A stretch of DNA of 64,000 nt from an uncultured Alphaproteobacteria bacterium (GTDB lineage Bacteria; Pseudomonadota; Alphaproteobacteria; CAAHEQ01; UBA3637): the NCBI GenBank assembly GCA_949292205.1, contig CASEYR010000002.1:1-64000 (forward strand). Direction: 5' to 3'. The position numbers and the translations under genes are program-made. Shown here one piece after another: positions 1 through 11,443 of the stretch (position 1 is the first letter of the stretch; the number at the start of each line of letters is the position of its first letter). The notes beneath the pieces are model-generated. The model did not search any database and had not been told where the DNA came from. It saw only the letters and a program-made list of their open reading frames with translations.

Positions 1-172
1 TACACCATCCCCTCCCTCTTGTCAACACCTTTTTTGTTCTTTTTCCCCATTTTTTGCTACTTTTTTATATATCACTGTTTTTATTGATGCTTTTTTTGAA
101 TCAAAAAAGAAGAAAAAAGAAAATACTTTCATTTTTCTCCCCCAAAAGACACATAAACCAAGAAAACACACC

Positions 173-1912
173 CTATTTAGATACGATTAAGCCTTCTATT
201 TTTTCTTGTAATTGTCGACGCAAATCATCCGTCATATCAATTTTTAACTCCAGAGCTCTCTTATATTGATATAGAGCTTCCTGAGAACGCCCCAAAGCCA
301 TATAAATATCACCCAAATGACTATAAGCAACAGCACTATAGGGAATCATATCCGTCGCACGCTCCGCCAAAGCCAATGCCTTTTGATATTCTTTTTTATA
401 ATAATAGCCCAAAGCTAAACTATCCATAATATGAGGATCATCCGGCATTGATTCATTTGCCTTTTTAACCATTTCAAAAGCCTGATCCACATTTTTTTCT
501 CTTTCCAGCCATGAATACCCCAAATAATTCAGTATCAAGGCATTATTGGGATCTACACGCAAAGCGTCCAAAAGAGTTTTTTCTGACTTTTCAAAATCGC
601 CCATTTCATGATAAACAGCGCCCAACTCAAATAAAGCCCGTCCCAAGTCCTCGGCTTGATTGCCTTGACGCAAGACCAGAATCGCCTGATGATAAGAGCG
701 AATAGCCTCGGGGTAGTATCCCAGCTGAAAATAGGTTTCGGCCAACAACCTCTGAACCAAGGGATTTCCTGTATTTCGCAATCCAATATTCTTCAAAACA
801 GGCAAAGCACTTTCGTAATCTTCCTGTGCCATCAAGTTAATTGCCTTTTTAAACAAAATGATATCGGAGGGATTATGAACACGATCATACATTCGATTAG
901 CGGCCCGATACCCCTTGATTGATTCAAAAACCTCCGCCCCCCAAATTTTTGGGATTGTCGCATCAGGATCCAAATACAAAGAAAGTTCATTAAACATCAA
1001 GGAAGTTTCCTCAACCCCCAAAGGCCCCAAAGCAACCGAAACATCATAAAACACAACCGCCAAACCAACGGCCGGTGTTATTTGAGTTGTTTCAGTCAGT
1101 CCTTTAACCACATCAAAAGCCGCAGACTGATCCATCATGGCTTTTTGAAAGTAATCATAAACTGATTCCCCTGACTTCCATAATCCCTGCTTTTCATAGA
1201 AATCCTGTGCAAAAACAAAAGCAGTCAAAGACGGAACACTAAACTGTGTTAATTTTAAAAAAGCATCATCTGCCGCGGTCATATCCCCAAAATAGCTGTT
1301 TAATAGTCCCGAATAATATAGAAACAGGGGTTTCATTTTAGGATCTTGATCCAATTCAGCTAAAGATGAAAAAGCTCTGTTTTTATCCCCCGATCCGGCC
1401 CACAACCAAGCCTTCACAACCGGCAAAAGGATTGAGTCCAAGCCATAATCAGTCTTTTGTTCCACAATATTTCGAGCTTTTTGATAATCCCCGTTTCTAA
1501 CGGCAGCGGCAATTAAAACGTACTCAGCCAACAACTCCGGACGATTCAGTGTTGCAATCTCATGAACTAAGGGCATCATCTCATCAAACTTCCCCTGCAT
1601 GATATTTAAGAAATAGAGCGACGTCTTAATTTTTTGATTATCCGGATCTCCGACTAAAACACGCTCAAAATAATGACTTGTTTTCTCATAATCTTGATTT
1701 TTCTGAGCCATATATCCCGCCAGATAAGCCCCGTAATAATTACCATCTTTTGGTAAAACAAGACTCGGCGACTTCACTTCTTTTTCAAAATCGGCGTTCA
1801 ATTCCTTACGATGCCACAACCCCACCGTCAAACCACAAGCCAACAGACAACAACAGATGCCACCAACAACCATGCTTTTTGCTATTTTCACAACCGCCTC
1901 ACTTCTATCCAT
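173..1912 (-). CDS. Membrane-anchored tetratricopeptide-repeat protein
   Basis: A 579-residue TPR protein. Residues about 12-33 form one hydrophobic segment with several cysteines; the LLAC stretch could also be read as a lipobox, so it is either a signal anchor or a lipoprotein. The rest is helical TPR, clearest in the C-terminal 200 residues, where units with the usual Gly/Ala/Pro spacing (LGAVYHEMGDFEKSEKTLLD; LGDIYMALGRSQEALYQYKR) follow each other. It should face the periplasm as a protein-protein scaffold; no partner can be read from the sequence. The start is supported by AAGGAAAG seven bases upstream. It is divergent from the uracil-DNA glycosylase gene across 62 bases. Family certain, role unknown. 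Confidence 0.85.
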   Translation of the reverse strand: MDRSEAVVKIAKSMVVGGICCCLLACGLTVGLWHRKELNADFEKEVKSPSLVLPKDGNYYGAYLAGYMAQKNQDYEKTSHYFERVLVGDPDNQKIKTSLYFLNIMQGKFDEMMPLVHEIATLNRPELLAEYVLIAAAVRNGDYQKARNIVEQKTDYGLDSILLPVVKAWLWAGSGDKNRAFSSLAELDQDPKMKPLFLYYSGLLNSYFGDMTAADDAFLKLTQFSVPSLTAFVFAQDFYEKQGLWKSGESVYDYFQKAMMDQSAAFDVVKGLTETTQITPAVGLAVVFYDVSVALGPLGVEETSLMFNELSLYLDPDATIPKIWGAEVFESIKGYRAANRMYDRVHNPSDIILFKKAINLMAQEDYESALPVLKNIGLRNTGNPLVQRLLAETYFQLGYYPEAIRSYHQAILVLRQGNQAEDLGRALFELGAVYHEMGDFEKSEKTLLDALRVDPNNALILNYLGYSWLEREKNVDQAFEMVKKANESMPDDPHIMDSLALGYYYKKEYQKALALAERATDMIPYSAVAYSHLGDIYMALGRSQEALYQYKRALELKIDMTDDLRRQLQEKIEGLIVSK

Positions 1913-1974
1913 TTTAGATCTTTCCTTTTAATTGGTTTTATGGTATCATAATTGCCACAGGTTGAAAAGAGAAA

Positions 1975-2706
1975 ATGAATATTCGTCAAAAAATACTTTG
2001 GCTTTTGACCGCCGGTGTGACGGAAACAATCGGAGAAATCCCCAGAAATCGCTTCATTTCGGGCTCTACTCCGACGCCAGATAAAAAGCCCTCCGCACTC
2101 CGGACTTTAGATCCAACCGATATTGCATCGGAACAGGCGCACTTACTGGCAGAGAAAGCAACTGATTTAGCCGAACTGTATCGGCTACGCGCCACATTCA
2201 ATGAATGCCCACTCAAGAAGACCGCAGCCCACACCATTAACGGACGGGGATCATTATCTCCCAGAGTGTTATGTCTTACGGAAGCACCGGATACAGCAGA
2301 TGATAGGATCGGCATTTTATTTGCAGGAGAGGCCGGTATACTCTTGGATAAAATGTTAGCCGCAATCGGATTGAATCTATCTCAAAACACATATGTTTCA
2401 TCGCTCGTTCCTTGGCGTCCACCGGGGAATAGGAACCCGACCGAATCGGAACTGGCGATGTGTCGTCCGTTTTGGGAAAAGGAAATAGAATTGCTCCGGC
2501 CACACATTATTTTATTGTTAGGTAGCGGAGCGGCTTCTGCTCTAATCGGCATAGATAGTTTGCCAAAGGCACGATCTGCTTGGCATGACTACAAAGGGAT
2601 TCCCGTCTGTGCAACAATTTCACCGACAGTTCTTTTAAAATCGCAAATACACCGAAGACCCGCTTGGGAAGATTTAAAAAAACTAAAAGCACGACTGGAT
2701 AATTAA
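1975..2706 (+). CDS. Uracil-DNA glycosylase, family 4-like (alphaproteobacterial type)
   Basis: A 243-residue protein that should remove uracil from DNA as the first step of base excision repair. The C-terminal 170 residues carry the superfamily core: a degenerate motif A region (TEAPDTADD where GEAPG is usual), GEAGILLDKMLAAIG, the VPWRPPGNRNPT segment and the CRPF...LLLGSGAASALIG stretch. The N-terminus (LLTAGVTETIGEIPRNRF) looks like the extra N-terminal region of alphaproteobacterial members. The canonical family 4 [4Fe-4S] cysteine spacing (CxxC plus C-x14-17-C) is not present: there is one Cys in ECPLKKT and one in MCRPF, so cluster binding is doubtful. Its 3' end overlaps the next, convergent gene by four bases. 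Confidence 0.85.
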   Translation: MNIRQKILWLLTAGVTETIGEIPRNRFISGSTPTPDKKPSALRTLDPTDIASEQAHLLAEKATDLAELYRLRATFNECPLKKTAAHTINGRGSLSPRVLCLTEAPDTADDRIGILFAGEAGILLDKMLAAIGLNLSQNTYVSSLVPWRPPGNRNPTESELAMCRPFWEKEIELLRPHIILLLGSGAASALIGIDSLPKARSAWHDYKGIPVCATISPTVLLKSQIHRRPAWEDLKKLKARLDN

Positions 2707-3233
2707 TCGCGTTCTTTCAAATATACCGGGCGAGTACTACCTTGTTTTAAGGATTGTTTTTGTTCAAGGTAGTTTGTCCAAGCCGTTTCAATATTGTTTT
2801 GATTCGGATACAGGCTAACGAATCGTTTAAAATCTTTGAGCATTGCCGCCAAAGCAACCGTATTTAACCCCTGTTTTTGATACACATTCATCTGTTGACG
2901 AAACCGCCAATCTGTCCGAGTCAAAACCGCCCGCAGAGACACCTGTTTTTCCTCCACGGAAATCTGTCTTATCAACCCTCTGATAAAAACCGCTTCTTTA
3001 CAATAAGAGGTATAAAACATTTTTGGATTTTGCTGTATCTGACGCCAAGGATCTAACTGCAACCGACGCTCATAATCTCTGTTGGAAAGCATAACCGTTG
3101 TTGCCCCTCCTGCTAACACAGTCAAAATCATAAAAAACAGAACACCTCGCTTCATTGAATACAATCGCAACAAATCGCGACGCCTTTTTAGTTCCAGTCG
3201 ACGTTTTTCCATACTATCCAATTGACCTGTCAT
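2703..3233 (-). CDS. Hypothetical single-pass membrane protein
   Basis: A protein of about 176 residues that I do not recognise. It has a very basic N-terminal stretch (EKRRLELKRRRD), one hydrophobic segment (GVLFFMILTVLAGGATTVML) about 30 residues in, and a polar C-terminal domain rich in Arg, Gln and aromatic residues. The charge pattern predicts N-in, C-out topology with a periplasmic domain. It is the last gene of the lolC-lolD-dCMP deaminase run, 53-62 bases after the deaminase. The start is uncertain: an ATG at 3233 and a TTG at 3242 are in frame and neither has a strong Shine-Dalgarno. Confidence 0.6.
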   Translation of the reverse strand: MTGQLDSMEKRRLELKRRRDLLRLYSMKRGVLFFMILTVLAGGATTVMLSNRDYERRLQLDPWRQIQQNPKMFYTSYCKEAVFIRGLIRQISVEEKQVSLRAVLTRTDWRFRQQMNVYQKQGLNTVALAAMLKDFKRFVSLYPNQNNIETAWTNYLEQKQSLKQGSTRPVYLKERD

Positions 3234-3295
3234 ATCTACCAACCGTCATAGATTCCTATTTGTTCAGGATATCACCGAGCCCCTATTTTGTCAAG

Positions 3296-3787
3296 TTATT
3301 TATAAGAAAGCGTTTCGTCGTGAATAAAGCAAAGCTCAACGCCGACGCTTTTCAGCATTTCCTCAGCCTCGCCACCGGCTTGATAGCGATACTCGGCAAC
3401 GATGCGTTTAATACCGGCCGAGATCAACAGCATAGCGCATGTCCGACAAGGAGCCAACTTACAATACAAGGTTGCACCCTCAACAGAAACACCCCGCCGA
3501 GCCGCTTGGCAAATCGCATTTTGTTCGGCATGAATTGTTCGCATACAATGAGTCGTTTTTGTTCCATCTTCATGCGTAACGGTTTTCAACAAGTGACCGA
3601 CATCATCACAATGAGGCAACCCCGGCGGAGAGCCGACATACCCCGAGCAAATAATCTGATTATTTTTAACAATCAGGCAAGCGGTCCGTCCACGATCACA
3701 GGTTGCGCGTTTAGCCAACGCATGCATAACCTCCAAGAAATAATCATCCCAAGTCGGTCGTTGATATGCTCCGGATATTTTATCCAT
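3296..3787 (-). CDS. dCMP deaminase family protein
   Basis: A 163-residue zinc deaminase, predicted to convert dCMP to dUMP and so feed thymidylate synthesis. The zinc and proton-shuttle motif HAE lies at residues 86-88 and the paired zinc cysteines PCRTC at 113-117; both are intact. The N-terminal SGYVGSPPGLPHCDD stretch matches the substrate loop of ComEB-like deoxycytidylate deaminases rather than tRNA adenosine deaminases. Length is normal for the family. The start has GGAGGGG just upstream. It sits 23 bases downstream of lolD on the same strand, so it is probably co-transcribed with lolCD. Confidence 0.9.
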   Translation of the reverse strand: MDKISGAYQRPTWDDYFLEVMHALAKRATCDRGRTACLIVKNNQIICSGYVGSPPGLPHCDDVGHLLKTVTHEDGTKTTHCMRTIHAEQNAICQAARRGVSVEGATLYCKLAPCRTCAMLLISAGIKRIVAEYRYQAGGEAEEMLKSVGVELCFIHDETLSYK

Positions 3788-3810
3788 TTTATTACCCCTC
3801 CAAGATATAG

Positions 3811-4491
3811 TTATTCCTCAACCAAGACGCCGTTTTGGACGCTGACCCGTCTATCCATCAGGGCCGCCAGCTCCGGATTATGCGTTGCGATTAAAGCGGC
3901 CAATCCGGTTTCACGAACCAGCTTAATCAATTCGGAAAAGACACGATCGGCGGTTGCGGGATCCAAGTTTCCGGTCGGTTCATCGGCCAACAGCAAAGCG
4001 GGATGATTCGCCAAAGCGCGAGCAATAGCGACACGTTGCTGTTCTCCGCCGGACAGCTGACCGGAGCGGTGCGTCAATCTATGAGCCAACCCGACACGCT
4101 TCAATAAAGCCTCCGCCTCTGCCCGAGCGTCTTTTTGATTTTTACCGGCGATCAGCTGAGGCATCATCACATTTTCCAAGGCCGAAAAATCGGGCAGTAA
4201 TAAATGAGCCTGATAAACGAATCCCATGGTATCCCGTCGCAGTAAGGTTCGCTCTTTATCGTTCATTTTTGAGGCATTTCGCCCCTGCACGATAATTTTA
4301 CCTTTTGTCGGAGTATCCAATAATCCGGCGATATGCAATAATGTTGATTTACCCGAGCCCGAAGGACCGACCAAAGCGACCACTTCACCGGCATTGATTT
4401 GTAAATCAATCCCCTTCAAGACACGCAGAGCCGTTTCTCCACGACCATACGTCCGTTCAATTTTTGATAATTCCAAGACCGTATTATTCAT
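3811..4491 (-). CDS. lolD: Lipoprotein-releasing ABC transporter ATP-binding protein LolD
   Basis: A 226-residue ABC ATPase that powers extraction of outer-membrane lipoproteins from the inner membrane and their hand-over to LolA. Walker [10 protein letters not shown] is at residues 42-50, the signature LSGGEQQR at 146-153 and Walker [14 protein letters not shown] from about 167. The short N-terminus and the TGNLD motif are typical of the LolD/MacB/FtsE group. The gene starts inside the end of lolC (8-base overlap), which is the normal partner. A lolA gene is present at 35381-36007, so the inner-membrane and periplasmic steps of the route are both encoded here. Confidence 0.95.
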   Translation of the reverse strand: MNNTVLELSKIERTYGRGETALRVLKGIDLQINAGEVVALVGPSGSGKSTLLHIAGLLDTPTKGKIIVQGRNASKMNDKERTLLRRDTMGFVYQAHLLLPDFSALENVMMPQLIAGKNQKDARAEAEALLKRVGLAHRLTHRSGQLSGGEQQRVAIARALANHPALLLADEPTGNLDPATADRVFSELIKLVRETGLAALIATHNPELAALMDRRVSVQNGVLVEE

Positions 4492-5728
4492 ATCTTAAAG
4501 CCTCCACAGGATCGGTACGGCTTGCCTTCCATGAGGGATAAAGCGTTGCCAACAAGGACAGGATTAAGGACATAACCGTCACGACGATTACTTCATTTAA
4601 ATCCACTTTAGCGGGTAGATGAGATAAGAAATAGATTTCTGCCGAAAACAACTCTTGTCCCGATAGCCCCTCTAACCATGTTTTAATAGCGTCGATGTTA
4701 TAGCTGAACGCCAAGCCCAAAACAACACCGGCCAACGTTCCGACGACACCGACCGTCAAGCCGGACATCAAGAAAACCCGCTGAATACCGCCCCGAGACA
4801 TCCCCATTGTTCGCAGGATAGCAATATCTTTCGCCTTATCCTGCACCAACATAATCAAGCCGGAAATCATATTAAACGCAGCAACAATAATGATAAGAGT
4901 CAAGATTAAGAACATAACGTTTCGTTCTACTTCTATTGCATTAAAAAAGGCCTGATTTGTATAGCGCCAATCGTAGACCTGAGCGCGATCTCCCATTTTT
5001 TCGAAAGCCACATTAATAACCTGATCCAAGCGATTCATATCAGAGACAAAGACCTCCAGATGAGAGACGTTTCCATCGGTTTTGAAAAAGTGTTGAGCCT
5101 CTTCCAAGGGCATAAACATAAAGTTATCATCATATTCGAACATAGCCGTATCAAATGTTCCGATAACGGTGTATCGCTTCATTTTAGGAATAGTACCGAA
5201 GGCAGTAATGTTACCTTTCGGGGAGATAAGCGTCACGGAATCACCGACTCGCACCCCCAACCGTCTGGCCAAGCGATACCCGACAATCACCTGAGCATCG
5301 GCAAATTCATTCATCGGCAATCCGGCATATTTATTTTTCAAGATAGGGCGACTTTCAAAATCTTCAGCACGCATACCACGGATCATGATGCCCGAGCTAT
5401 TATCTCCGGCGGAAGCCATAACCTGCCCGTCCACAACCGGAACGACGGCGGTTACACCGTCAATACCCGACAGAGCGGTCATTCTGTTTTCATAATCATC
5501 CAGTTGAGCCCCCCAAGCGGGATACACACCCATTTGTCCGTTCAGGCCAAGGACACGCCCCATCAGTTCGGCACGAAAGCCGTTCATAACGCTCATCACG
5601 ATGATTAAGGTGGCAACCCCCAACATAATTCCCAAGAAAGAAAATCCCGCGATAACGGACACGAAGCCGGTTCTTTTACGAGATTTCAAATATCTGAAAG
5701 CCAAAATACGCTCTGTTTTAGAAAACAT
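4484..5728 (-). CDS. lolC: Lipoprotein-releasing ABC transporter permease LolC/LolE
   Basis: A 414-residue permease with the MacB/FtsX topology: one membrane segment near residues 25-46 ([29 protein letters not shown]), a large periplasmic domain of about 220 residues, then three segments in the last 140 residues, ending in [24 protein letters not shown], the characteristic C-terminus. It forms the membrane part of the lipoprotein-releasing complex with LolD. Only one such permease is seen, so, as in many alphaproteobacteria, it probably works as a homodimer (inference). It is the first gene of a leftward operon with a promoter at 5761-5789. Confidence 0.93.
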   Translation of the reverse strand: MFSKTERILAFRYLKSRKRTGFVSVIAGFSFLGIMLGVATLIIVMSVMNGFRAELMGRVLGLNGQMGVYPAWGAQLDDYENRMTALSGIDGVTAVVPVVDGQVMASAGDNSSGIMIRGMRAEDFESRPILKNKYAGLPMNEFADAQVIVGYRLARRLGVRVGDSVTLISPKGNITAFGTIPKMKRYTVIGTFDTAMFEYDDNFMFMPLEEAQHFFKTDGNVSHLEVFVSDMNRLDQVINVAFEKMGDRAQVYDWRYTNQAFFNAIEVERNVMFLILTLIIIVAAFNMISGLIMLVQDKAKDIAILRTMGMSRGGIQRVFLMSGLTVGVVGTLAGVVLGLAFSYNIDAIKTWLEGLSGQELFSAEIYFLSHLPAKVDLNEVIVVTVMSLILSLLATLYPSWKASRTDPVEALRYE

Positions 5729-5760
5729 ATAACTCCTTTTTAACCAATAATCATCTCGAA

Positions 5761-5789
5761 ACTATACACTGATTTAGAACAAAACACAA
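5761..5789 (-). promoter_or_regulatory. Predicted sigma70 promoter of lolC operon
   Basis: Read on the minus strand: TTGTGT, 17 bases, TATAGT. It lies 33 bases upstream of the lolC start in the divergent lolC-secA intergenic region. Match by eye only. Confidence 0.5.
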
Positions 5790-5939
5790 TGCTCTGATTT
5801 TAATTTTACGTTTATGATTTCATTCTCCCCCAAAATATCAAACTGATAATGAATGTTCTTTTTCTTGACTTTTCGTTAAAATTGCCCTATTTCTGTAGCA
5901 TATAATTTTAAACAGTCTAACGTTTAGGTAAGGAACTCT

Positions 5940-8594
<2,655 letters not shown>

Positions 8595-8616
8595 TTTATT
8601 TTAAAAGCAAACAAGG

Positions 8617-8646
8617 AAACACATCGTTCAAACGATGTGTTTTTTT
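8617..8646 (+). terminator. Rho-independent terminator of secA
   Basis: A perfect hairpin, AAACACATCGT / ACGATGTGTTT with a four-base loop, followed by a run of T, 22 bases after the secA stop codon. Confidence 0.9.
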
Positions 8647-8661
8647 ATCTTGCGGATGAAC

Positions 8662-8686
8662 AAAGCCCCTCCGTTCGGAAGGGCTT
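8662..8686. terminator. Second hairpin between secA and adhE, possibly bidirectional
   Basis: AAAGCCCCTCC-GTTC-GGAAGGGCTTT with one mismatch, followed on the plus strand by TTTT. It lies 23 bases beyond the adhE stop, so it could serve as the adhE terminator as well; the U-tract is weak on the minus strand. Confidence 0.6.
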
Positions 8687-8709
8687 TTAAAAGTGCAGAC
8701 TTTTATCCG

Positions 8710-11355
8710 CTATTTCTTTTTATCTTTTGCCGGCTTATTATCTTCAAACAGCGGTTCTCCGTAGTAAGCCTTCAAGAATAATTCCTTGATTTCGGGAATC
8801 AACGGATACCGTGCGTTGGCACCGGTACATTGATCGTCAAAAGCCTCTTCCGACAAAGCGTCCAGTCCGTCCAAAAACGCCTTTTCATCAACACCGGCTT
8901 CCTGAATGGAATGCGGAATGTTGACTTTGTCTTTCAAGTCTTGAACCGCCTCAATTAAACGACGCACTTTACCGTCCACATCATCGGCGGCGACACCGTC
9001 CGTCAAGCCCAAGATATCGGCTAATTGAGCATATCTCTGGCTCACGAAAGGATAGCGGTATTGAGGGAACAAGCCCTGTTTTGTTGGTTTTTCGGTTGCA
9101 TTGTATTGAATGACATACGGCAACAACAAAGCGTTGGCCAAGCCATGAGCGACATGATGATGTCCACCCAGCTTATGAGCCATGGAGTGGCACAACCCCA
9201 AGAAAGCATTAGCGAAAGCCATACCGGCCAACGTTGCGGCGTAGTGCATTTTTTCGCGAGCCCTGGGATCTTCAGCACCTTTTTCATAAGAGCGCGGTAA
9301 ATACTTAAAGACCAACCGAGCGGCCTCAACTGCCTGACCATCTGACAAGTTATTTGCCATAACGGATGTATAGGCCTCAATCGCATGCGTCAAGACGTCC
9401 ACGCCTGAGGCAGCGGTTAAACCTCTGGGCATACTCATAGCCAAATCCGGATCAACAATAGCCATATCCGGCATAATAGCATAGTCCGTAATCGGATATT
9501 TACGGCTGGTTTTATCATCCGTAATAACGGTGAACGGCGTCACTTCGGAACCGGTACCGGAGGTTGTCGGGATAGCGACCATTTTAGCCTTGCGTCCCAA
9601 TTCAGGGAACACGACGACCCGCTTACGAATATCCATAAAACGCATAGCAATATCTTCAAAAGCCAGCTCTGGATGTTCATACATCAACCACACGATTTTA
9701 CCGGCATCCATAGGGGAACCACCGCCGACGGTAATAAAGACATCGGGTTCAAATCGTTTAACCTGCTCCAAGATTTTACCGACGGTAGACAAATCAGGAT
9801 CCGGCTTAACATCATCAAAGACCTGAAAAGCCATTCCGTTTGCTTCCAAGATTTTACCGATTCTGGCGGTATGTCCGATTTGAGTCATTGTTTTATCGGT
9901 AATAATGAAAGCACGTTTATGCCCCTGCAGTTCGGCGAGAGCAAAATCCAAACACCCACGTTTAAAGTAGATTTTATGAGGTGTTTTAAACCACAACATA
10001 TTTTCCCGCCGAGCGGCAACAGTTTTTGTATTCATCAAGTGTTTTACTCCTATATTTTCACTAACGGAATTACCGCCCCAAGATCCGCACCCCAAGGTTA
10101 ATGAGGGAGCCAGACGGAAATTATACACATCACCGATAGCGCCTTGAGAGGCCGGCATATTGATTAAAGTACGACCGGTTGTCATTGTTTCGGTGAACAA
10201 ATTGATATGCTCTTTATTGCTCTCATCCGTATACAGAACCGAGGTATGACCGGCACCGCCCAAGACGATTAAGTGTTGAGCCATTTCAACGGCCGTTTTA
10301 AAATCAGGCGCCTTAAAGAAGCCCAGAACAGGGGACAATTTTTCATGAGCGAACGGATTATCATCTGCGACCTGATCGGTTTCTGCGATTAAAATTTTAG
10401 TCGCTGGATCAACGTGGATACCGGCCATTTCGGCAATTTTAGCAGCCGGTTGTCCGACGATAGCCGAATTTAATTTACCGTCGACAAAGATTGTCTTCTT
10501 TAATTTTTCTTTATCCGATCCGGTTACAAAGACACATCCGCGTTTAATAAATTCGGCTTTAACCTGTTCATAGACGGGTTCCTCAACAACGACGGCTTGT
10601 TCGGAAGCACAAATCATACCGTTATCAAAAGTCTTACTCATAACGATACTGCTGACAGCCATTTTAATATCGGCAGTCGTATCGATAATGACGGGCGTAT
10701 TTCCGGCGCCGACGCCGATAGCGGGAGTCCCCGAGCTATAAGCTGCCTTAACCATTCCGGGACCGCCTGTTGCCAGAATCAAGTTAACATCTTTGTGACC
10801 CATCAAGTATCCGGTAATAGCCGGAGAAATCGTATCCAACCAACCGATGATATCGGCAGGAGCTCCGGCCTGAACAGCGGCGTCCCGAACGATGCGAGCG
10901 GCCTCACAGGTGCATTCTTTTGCCCGAGGATGAGGTGCAAAAATGATACCGTTCCGAGTTTTCAAAGCGATCAGAGCTTTAAAAATAGCGGTAGAGGTAG
11001 GATTTGTTGTCGGAACGACGCCGGCGATGACACCGACCGGCTCTGCGATTTTCTGTAATCCGCCGTCTTTATCTTCGCAAATAACCCCGCATGTTTTAGC
11101 ATCTTTATACGTATTAAAGATATATTCTGCGGCGAAGTGATTTTTAATAACTTTATCTTCAACAATGCCCATACCCGTTTCGGCGACAGCTTGTTTAGCC
11201 AAAGGGATTCGAGCCGAACAGGCAGCAACGGCAGCCGCCTTAAAAATAGCATCAACCTGCTCTTGAGAGTATGTTGCAAAAATCTGTTGAGCTTTTTTGA
11301 CACGTTCAACGATTGCGTCAACTTGTTTCATTTCATCATCTGTTAATTCTGACAT
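8710..11355 (-). CDS. adhE: Bifunctional acetaldehyde-CoA/alcohol dehydrogenase AdhE
   Basis: An 881-residue fermentative enzyme that reduces acetyl-CoA to acetaldehyde and then ethanol, using two NADH. The N-terminal aldehyde dehydrogenase half has catalytic Cys249 in FDNGMICASEQ and the GVGAGNTPVIID segment. The linker at about 450 leads into an iron-dependent alcohol dehydrogenase with GGGSPMDAGK, PTTSGTGSEVTPF, the HAIEAYTS metal-ligand segment and the LCHSMAHKLGG...HHVAHG iron-binding histidines. Length is that of full AdhE, and both active sites look intact, so it can form spirosomes. GGAGG precedes the start. It is monocistronic, with a promoter at 11389-11416. Together with the ADP-forming synthetase at 53693 it implies ethanol plus acetate as end products. 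Confidence 0.97.
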   Translation of the reverse strand: MSELTDDEMKQVDAIVERVKKAQQIFATYSQEQVDAIFKAAAVAACSARIPLAKQAVAETGMGIVEDKVIKNHFAAEYIFNTYKDAKTCGVICEDKDGGLQKIAEPVGVIAGVVPTTNPTSTAIFKALIALKTRNGIIFAPHPRAKECTCEAARIVRDAAVQAGAPADIIGWLDTISPAITGYLMGHKDVNLILATGGPGMVKAAYSSGTPAIGVGAGNTPVIIDTTADIKMAVSSIVMSKTFDNGMICASEQAVVVEEPVYEQVKAEFIKRGCVFVTGSDKEKLKKTIFVDGKLNSAIVGQPAAKIAEMAGIHVDPATKILIAETDQVADDNPFAHEKLSPVLGFFKAPDFKTAVEMAQHLIVLGGAGHTSVLYTDESNKEHINLFTETMTTGRTLINMPASQGAIGDVYNFRLAPSLTLGCGSWGGNSVSENIGVKHLMNTKTVAARRENMLWFKTPHKIYFKRGCLDFALAELQGHKRAFIITDKTMTQIGHTARIGKILEANGMAFQVFDDVKPDPDLSTVGKILEQVKRFEPDVFITVGGGSPMDAGKIVWLMYEHPELAFEDIAMRFMDIRKRVVVFPELGRKAKMVAIPTTSGTGSEVTPFTVITDDKTSRKYPITDYAIMPDMAIVDPDLAMSMPRGLTAASGVDVLTHAIEAYTSVMANNLSDGQAVEAARLVFKYLPRSYEKGAEDPRAREKMHYAATLAGMAFANAFLGLCHSMAHKLGGHHHVAHGLANALLLPYVIQYNATEKPTKQGLFPQYRYPFVSQRYAQLADILGLTDGVAADDVDGKVRRLIEAVQDLKDKVNIPHSIQEAGVDEKAFLDGLDALSEEAFDDQCTGANARYPLIPEIKELFLKAYYGEPLFEDNKPAKDKKK

Positions 11356-11388
11356 ATAACCTCCGTTTTTCAGATAAATAATGTCAAA

Positions 11389-11416
11389 ATTATAAAGTAT
11401 TTTTCACAAGACGCAA
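11389..11416 (-). promoter_or_regulatory. Predicted adhE promoter
   Basis: Minus strand: TTGCGT, 16 bases, TATAAT, about 34 bases upstream of the adhE start. Between the hexamers lies TTGTGAA, a half-site of the Rex consensus without its partner half, so no redox operator can be claimed. Confidence 0.55.
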
Positions 11417-11443
11417 GTATTTTTTACAAAAATATGACAATCC

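Noticed and set aside
54-269. 71-codon open frame at the left edge
   Set aside because: Low-complexity Lys/Phe/Leu translation of AT-rich DNA that runs into the end of the TPR gene; bases 1-172 show nothing else I can support.
3155-4006. 283-codon open frame on the plus strand opposite the dCMP deaminase and lolD
   Set aside because: It is antisense to two well-supported genes, has no ribosome-binding site and its translation has no domain pattern.
5060-5608. 182-codon open frame opposite lolC
   Set aside because: Mirror of a conserved permease gene; histidine-rich, low-complexity translation with no support.
11395-11410. Possible Rex operator at the adhE promoter
   Set aside because: Only one half-site (TTGTGAA) is present; the inverted partner is missing and Rex is mainly a Gram-positive regulator.
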